Source of the DNA: Hymenobacter psoromatis | GTDB taxonomy: Bacteria; Bacteroidota; Bacteroidia; Cytophagales; Hymenobacteraceae | NCBI GenBank assembly: GCA_001596155.1 | Contig: CP014771.1 | Location: 3,844,001 to 3,908,000, forward strand | Reading direction: 5' to 3' | DNA: 64,000 nt | Part shown: positions 59,700-64,000 of the stretch, in pieces | Layout of the letters: every line of letters begins with the position of its first letter | Position numbering within the stretch: the first letter of the stretch is position 1 | The notes under the pieces: generated by a model | The model's database searches: none | Told to the model about the DNA's origin: nothing | Seen by the model: only the letters and a program-made list of their open reading frames with translations | Position numbers and translations under genes: made by a program

Positions 59700-59729
59700 A
59701 AAACTATAGAGGGGGTAGGGATAAAAAAA

Positions 59730-60338
59730 TCAAGGCTGGGAAACCAGCGCCGGGCTAACCGCGTCGCAGGTAAGGTTGACGCGCACGCTGACCGATTTGG
59801 CAATGTGCTCGCGGACCAGCAGCGGAATATCAATGGAGTAGTCGGCCGGCGCGATGTTGAAGTAGGCAAACACCACCAGCTGGCCATCGCGCAGCTGCAG
59901 GGTGCCCGTCACGACAACCTTGTGCGTGACGCCGTGCAGGGTCAGGTTGCCCTCGGCCTCCACGTTCTGGCCGGCACCGGGCAACTGCTTAAGCACTTGC
60001 GCCGCGTTCAGAAGCTGGCCCGTGAAGGTGGCCCTGGGGTACTTGTCCGATTCCATGTAGTTCTCGTTGAAGTGCTCCTGCATCAGGGTGCGCTTGAACT
60101 GAAACTCGTGCACCGGCACCGAAAAGGCAATCTGGCCGGTAAGCGCGTCAAAAACCGCGGCCACCTTATCGTTGCGGGCCTCAATATCTTCCATGATGGA
60201 AGCCGAAAAAAACGAAATGTGGCCGCCCCTGGTCATAAACTTGCTCTGGGCCTGGGCCTGGCCGGAGCTGCCCAGGCCCAGCAGCAAACACACCAGCACC
60301 ATTCCCAGGTGCCTTCGCCCTGGTAGTAGTTTATTCAT
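59730..60338 (-). CDS. YceI-family periplasmic protein
   Basis: Protein of 202 residues from ATG 60338 (MNKLLPGRRHLGMVLVCLLL), with a signal peptide ending near GQAQAQ. The YceI lipocalin-like barrel shows GHISFFSASIMEDIEARNDKVAAVFD, FSVPVHEFQFKRTLMQEHFNENYMESDKYPRATF and LTLHGVTHKVVVTGTLQLRDGQLVV. YceI proteins bind isoprenoid-like amphiphiles in the periplasm; the ligand is unknown. It is the middle gene of a three-gene run: cytochrome-like (65 bp upstream), YceI, DUF5777. Confidence 0.92.
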   Translation of the reverse strand: MNKLLPGRRHLGMVLVCLLLGLGSSGQAQAQSKFMTRGGHISFFSASIMEDIEARNDKVAAVFDALTGQIAFSVPVHEFQFKRTLMQEHFNENYMESDKYPRATFTGQLLNAAQVLKQLPGAGQNVEAEGNLTLHGVTHKVVVTGTLQLRDGQLVVFAYFNIAPADYSIDIPLLVREHIAKSVSVRVNLTCDAVSPALVSQP

Positions 60339-60403
60339 CGCCAAGCAAGCAGGGGGAGTAAGAAAAACAGAACGGGCCGCGTGGCCCTGCGCACCCGGCA
60401 GCA

Positions 60404-60832
60404 CTAATTGTTGGGTGCCCCCGCATCGACCCAGGCTTTAATAAGAGCGATTTCGCAGGCGTCGGGTCCGCCTACCCCGTCGTAGGGCATGGGCTTGAAG
60501 CCGGGGTCGTGGCGCATGTTGCCGATGAGCCAGCTCTGGCCATTTATGCCGTTGGCGGGGGTAGCCCAGTAGCTCAGGTCGTTGAAATTCTCCATGTTGA
60601 GCGCGCCGATTGCCAGCGTTTTGTACGATTGCGCATTATGGCAGCGGTAGCAGTCATCTTTCAGGATGGGCAGCACGTTGTTTTGGTATGAAACCGCGGT
60701 CGGCAGCGGCGCGCAGTTCACTACGGGCTCAGCCAGCTGAGTATAGGAGCAGGCTGAAAATAGCATTGTGCCGGCTAGCATCAATCCCAATAAGAGGCGC
60801 GGCCTGAGTGGTAAAGAAGTAGATAATTTCAC
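60404..60832 (-). CDS. Cytochrome c-like heme lipoprotein
   Basis: Protein of 142 residues from a GTG start. A lipoprotein signal with lipobox FSAC (MKLSTSLPLRPRLLLGLMLA) is followed by VSYQNNVLPILKDDCYRCHN, a single CxxCH heme-binding site, and a C-terminal KPMPYDGVGGPDACEIALIKAWVDAGAPNN, whose methionine could be the second heme ligand. This is the cytochrome c domain often found in Bacteroidota lipoproteins. It is the first gene of the YceI/DUF5777 run; electron-transfer partner unknown. Confidence 0.88.
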   Translation of the reverse strand: MKLSTSLPLRPRLLLGLMLAGTMLFSACSYTQLAEPVVNCAPLPTAVSYQNNVLPILKDDCYRCHNAQSYKTLAIGALNMENFNDLSYWATPANGINGQSWLIGNMRHDPGFKPMPYDGVGGPDACEIALIKAWVDAGAPNN

Positions 60833-61252
60833 AGAAGCGAAGATTGGTAATGAAATGAATTTTAGTAGTTTACTCCGTCGGTAATCGCAAAATTCAGGCC
60901 GGTTAGCTACTTGATTATAAAAGTGTTACAGGAGGTTATTAAGCGTGAAAGGTACTCTTCTGCTATTTAGTTGAACTTTGCCCTAAAGCGTTCTGGTAAA
61001 TATGACTATCGAGGGGATGGTTCTAGGAAATCTCAAGGCGAAAGCAACCTACGCCAAAGCTCAAAAATAGGATTGAACTACCATGCTACTTCGAAATTTT
61101 GGCCCAGCAGTCACTTTCCCTCTTCGAATGACCGGCTGGTACTAGTGGCGGGCTGCCGCGTAGCTGGCCCAGGCAGCTCGCACGGCTTGCCGGGCCGCGT
61201 GGGCTACCACAGGCGAGGGGGTAGGGAAAGCCTGGCCTTGGTGGTAAGCGGC
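60833..61252. other. Spacer between secDF and the cytochrome-like gene
   Basis: About 420 bases without a gene I can support; the one longer open frame on the plus strand has no signal or domain and overlaps a terminator. It should hold the promoter of the cytochrome-like gene. No exact TAnnTTTG box found. Confidence 0.5.
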
Positions 61253-61290
61253 AAAAAAAAATCCCGGCCGCCAAGGCCGGGATTTTTTTT
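61253..61290. terminator. Bidirectional terminator after secDF
   Basis: An 8-base A-run, a perfect stem ATCCCGGCC / GGCCGGGAT with loop GCCAA, and an 8-base T-run. Works on both strands; it lies 25 bp after the secDF stop. Confidence 0.88.
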
Positions 61291-61314
61291 AAAAGAGGGG
61301 GGTAGGGCGAAGCG

Positions 61315-63999
61315 CTAAACTGCTGTGGTGCTCAGCTTGGGCGCGTTGCCGGGCAGGCTCGATACGTCTTCGCCAGCGGCTTTGCGCTCGCGCTCTTCCT
61401 TCTTGCCATAGGTGTCGAGGATAATGGGCGTGGCGATGAACAGCGACGAGTACGTGCCGAAAACGATGCCAATCATCATGGCAAACGAGAACGAGCGCAG
61501 CGTTTCGCCGCCGAAGATGTAGAGCACCAGCACCACCAGAAACACCGTGGTGAACGTAATCATGGTGCGCGAGAAGGTCGAGTTCAGGGCCGGGTTCACG
61601 ACCTGGGCGAAGGTCATGCCGGGGTTGTTGCGCAGGTATTCCCGAATCCGGTCGTAGATAACCACCGTGTCGTTCATCGAGAAGCCGATGATGCTGAGCA
61701 CGGCCGCCACGAAAATCTGGTCCATCTCATAGTTGGCCCCAAAGGCGCGGGCGATGGGGTAGGAGGCAATCACCAGCAGCGCATCGTGGAAGAGCGAGAT
61801 AACGGCGGCCATCGAATACTGCCACTTATCGAAGCGGAAGAGCACGTAGATGAAGATGCCGGCCAGCGTGAGCGCCAGGCTCAGAAACGACGTGCGCTTG
61901 ATGTCGTCGGCGATGGTCGCGCCCACTTTGGAGGTCGATTTGATGGTCGGCGCGTCGGCGGCGTACTTGCGCAGGCCTTGGTTGAGGGCGGCGGCCACGG
62001 TCTGGTCGGCGGTCTGGCTCTCATCCTCGGCCAGGTAGCCGGTGGTGATGCGCAGGCGGTCGGGGTTGCCGTACTGCTTCACTTCGAGGCCGGTGTTTTT
62101 GAAGTCGGGCTCCAGGGCGAGGCGCACATCGGAGGCCACCATCGGCTTGTTGAAATCCACCACGTAGGCGCGGCCGCCGCGGAAGTCCACGCCCAGGTTG
62201 GGGCCACCCTGCAGATACATCAGCACGAAGCCCGTCACGATGATAGTGGTCGAAAAAGCGTAGGCATATTTGCGCTTGCCCACGATGTCGAAATTCAGGT
62301 TCTGAAACAGGTTGCGCGAGAGGAACGTGGAGAACGTGATGGCGCTCGTCGTCTTGCCCTTAATCAGGAACTCGATGATGAGACGCGACACGTACACCGC
62401 CGACAGGAACGACGTCAACACGCCAATGCCCAGCGTAATGGCGAAGCTCTGCACCGGGCCCGTGCCAAAAAAGCCCAGGATGATGGCGATGAGCATGGTC
62501 GTCACGTTCGAGTCGAAGATGGCCGAGAAAGCCCGCGTGTAGCCCGCGTTCACGGCGTCGTGCAGCGAAAGGCCGTGGTCCAGCTCTTCCCGTATCCGCT
62601 CAAAAATCAACACGTTGGCATCTACCGACGAAGCAATTACCAGAATCAGGCCCGCGATGCCGGGTAGGGTGAGCGCGGTGCTGAACTGCGCCAGCACGCC
62701 CAGAATCAGGAACATGTTGAAGAGCAGCGCGGCATCGGCGACGAGGCCGGCGCGGCCGTAGTACATCGTCATAAAGACCATGATAATCAGCAGGCCGGCC
62801 AGCGACGAGTACAGGCCCTGGTTGATGGCTTCCTTGCCGAGCGAGGGGCCGACCACGGCTTCTTCCACGATGCGCGTGGGGGCGGGCAGCTTGCCGGCTT
62901 TCAGCACCTGCGCCAGGTCCTGGGCTTCGTCGATGGTGAAGTTGCCCGAAATGCTGGTGTTGCCACCCGTGATTTCGCTCTGCACCACGGGGTCCGAATA
63001 CACCACGTCGTCGAGCACCACGGCTACTTGCTTGCCAATGTTGGCACCGGTCATTTTGCCCCACTTGCGGGCGCCGGTCGGGTTCATGCTCATGCTCACC
63101 TCGGGGCGGCCGGTCTGGTCGTAGTCCTGGCGGGCGTCGCTCACCACCTCACCGCTGATGGGCGCGGCGATGGTGCCGGTGCGGTCCTTCTTCACGGCCA
63201 CGAGGCGCAGAAACTGCTGGCCGTTGGCATCAATTGGCTTGTTGAGGTAGAGCAGCGCCATGTTGGGGGGTAGGATGGCGCGGGCCTCCTCCGTGTGCAT
63301 CACGCGGTCGAACTGCGCCGTGTCGCGCAGGTTCACGCCCAGCGCACCGGGCATGGTGAGCAAGCGCGCCAACACGCCACCTCTCTGGGTAGCCGTCGAG
63401 TCGGTTTTGGCCTTGGCGGCCGGCGTTTTCTTGGCGAGCTGGGCGGCCAGCGAAGTCGTGTCGCCCTTGGTGCCGGCGGTGGCGGCGGCGGTCGAGTCGG
63501 CCTTGCTGACGGCGGCCGTCGGGCCAGTAGTCTTAGCTTTCTCCTTGGCCGTCAGCACCTGGTCAATCTGGCCCAGGTAGGGCGCTACTTCGTTCTGGGG
63601 CCACACCTCGTAAAATTCCAGCTTGGCCTGGCCTTGCAGCAGCTTGCGCACGCGCTCGGGGTTGTCCACGCCCGGCAATTCTACCTGAATGCGGCCGGTG
63701 CCCTTCACCCGCTGAATGCTGGGCTGGTTCACGCCAAACTTATCCACGCGCTTGCGCAGGATATCAAACGAGCGGTCAATAGCGTCTTCCTCTTCCTTAT
63801 TAATAGCCGACAGCACCTTGCTGTCTGAGGTGTTGAGGTCAATCTTGCGGTCCTTATTCACCGAATTGGTGAAGATGCGGTTCAGCGGCACGCCGGGCGC
63901 TGTTTCCTGGTAGGCCTGGTAGAAGAGGGTGGTAAAGGCCGTGCCCGAGTTGGTTTTCTGGCGCTCCTGAGCCAGCGCCAAGGCTTTGTTGAAGGCGGG
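61315..63999 (-). CDS. secDF: Protein translocase SecDF fusion, N-terminus cut by window
   Basis: Partial gene: the frame stays open to the window end (about 895 residues visible; Bacteroidota fusions are near 1000). SecD part: periplasmic P1 region with KRVDKFGVNQPSIQRVKGTGRIQVELPGVDNPERVRKLL, the long threonine/alanine-rich insertion about 170-200, and the membrane half with LVIASSVDANVLIFERIREELDHG. SecF part begins near FSTFLSRNLFQNLNFDIVGKRKYAYAFS, with LGVDFRGGRAYVVDF and the second RND-like segment GFSMNDTVVIYDRIREYL. SecDF uses proton motive force to complete Sec export. A bidirectional terminator follows. Confidence 0.96.
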   Translation of the reverse strand, partial: PAFNKALALAQERQKTNSGTAFTTLFYQAYQETAPGVPLNRIFTNSVNKDRKIDLNTSDSKVLSAINKEEEDAIDRSFDILRKRVDKFGVNQPSIQRVKGTGRIQVELPGVDNPERVRKLLQGQAKLEFYEVWPQNEVAPYLGQIDQVLTAKEKAKTTGPTAAVSKADSTAAATAGTKGDTTSLAAQLAKKTPAAKAKTDSTATQRGGVLARLLTMPGALGVNLRDTAQFDRVMHTEEARAILPPNMALLYLNKPIDANGQQFLRLVAVKKDRTGTIAAPISGEVVSDARQDYDQTGRPEVSMSMNPTGARKWGKMTGANIGKQVAVVLDDVVYSDPVVQSEITGGNTSISGNFTIDEAQDLAQVLKAGKLPAPTRIVEEAVVGPSLGKEAINQGLYSSLAGLLIIMVFMTMYYGRAGLVADAALLFNMFLILGVLAQFSTALTLPGIAGLILVIASSVDANVLIFERIREELDHGLSLHDAVNAGYTRAFSAIFDSNVTTMLIAIILGFFGTGPVQSFAITLGIGVLTSFLSAVYVSRLIIEFLIKGKTTSAITFSTFLSRNLFQNLNFDIVGKRKYAYAFSTTIIVTGFVLMYLQGGPNLGVDFRGGRAYVVDFNKPMVASDVRLALEPDFKNTGLEVKQYGNPDRLRITTGYLAEDESQTADQTVAAALNQGLRKYAADAPTIKSTSKVGATIADDIKRTSFLSLALTLAGIFIYVLFRFDKWQYSMAAVISLFHDALLVIASYPIARAFGANYEMDQIFVAAVLSIIGFSMNDTVVIYDRIREYLRNNPGMTFAQVVNPALNSTFSRTMITFTTVFLVVLVLYIFGGETLRSFSFAMMIGIVFGTYSSLFIATPIILDTYGKKEERERKAAGEDVSSLPGNAPKLSTTAV

Positions 64000-64000
64000 G

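Noticed and set aside
60971..61318. Plus-strand 115-codon frame before secDF
   Set aside because: It crosses the bidirectional terminator, overlaps the secDF stop and shows no protein features.

Overview
The window looks like the chromosome of a Bacteroidota bacterium of the Cytophagales, most likely Hymenobacter or a close relative. This rests on high GC, a SusC/SusD pair, a TonB receptor with a carboxypeptidase-regulatory-like N-terminus, a SecDF fusion, DUF5777 and YceI proteins, exported ferritin-like proteins, almost no Shine-Dalgarno sequences, and several TAnnTTTG promoter boxes. No rRNA or tRNA gene and no CRISPR array was seen. A short G-rich word, GGGGTAGGG and its close variants, recurs roughly 80 times by eye in genes and spacers alike, but is missing from about 23.75 to 28.85 kb.

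Layout. 0-3 kb: two periplasmic peptidyl-prolyl isomerases (one cut by the window edge). 3.2-6.1 kb: an RsbU/RsbV/RsbW-like partner-switching operon. 6.3-15.6 kb: guaB, a tiny lipoprotein, an FRG-domain protein, an SDR oxidoreductase, a CE2-like SGNH esterase, the helicase HrpB with a repeat inserted in its reading frame, a DUF2071 protein and a rhodanese. 15.7-21 kb: a PnuC-family transporter, a NadR-like kinase, an aldose-epimerase-like protein, and a TPP riboswitch controlling a TonB-dependent receptor. 21.2-23.6 kb: molybdate transporter modABC. 23.7-25 kb: an acyl-CoA dehydrogenase.

25-27.9 kb is an accessory junction: an antitoxin with a frameshifted RelE-like toxin, an 820-bp IS5-family (IS427-type) element, an AT-rich segment with a lipoprotein gene, a DUF433 antitoxin whose DUF5615-like partner is truncated at that segment, and another frameshifted gene.

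28.1-39.6 kb is the most notable region: a compact hybrid NRPS/PKS cluster. One 2222-residue protein reads A-PCP-KS-AT-ACP-aminotransferase, a 1347-residue partner reads C-A-PCP-TE, and an Sfp-type phosphopantetheinyl transferase follows, all in one tight operon. The predicted product is an amino acid extended by malonate, aminated at the beta carbon, joined to a second residue (probably glycine) and released: a 3-amino-deoxystatine-like dipeptide.

39.9-43.3 kb: HIRAN protein, ruvB, a VapBC-like pair coupled to queG, and a small conserved-looking protein. 43.6-49.5 kb: three tandem copies of a two-gene unit, each encoding a Tat-type ferritin-like lipoprotein followed by a second exported ferritin-like protein. 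50-53.5 kb: BatD-like protein, aroC and a Nfu/NifU scaffold. 53.6-60.8 kb: a SusD/SusC pair, then DUF5777, YceI and a one-heme cytochrome-like lipoprotein. 61.3 kb to the end: secDF, open at the window edge. Gene ends are decorated throughout with long inverted repeats, some of which belong to recognisable families shared between loci.
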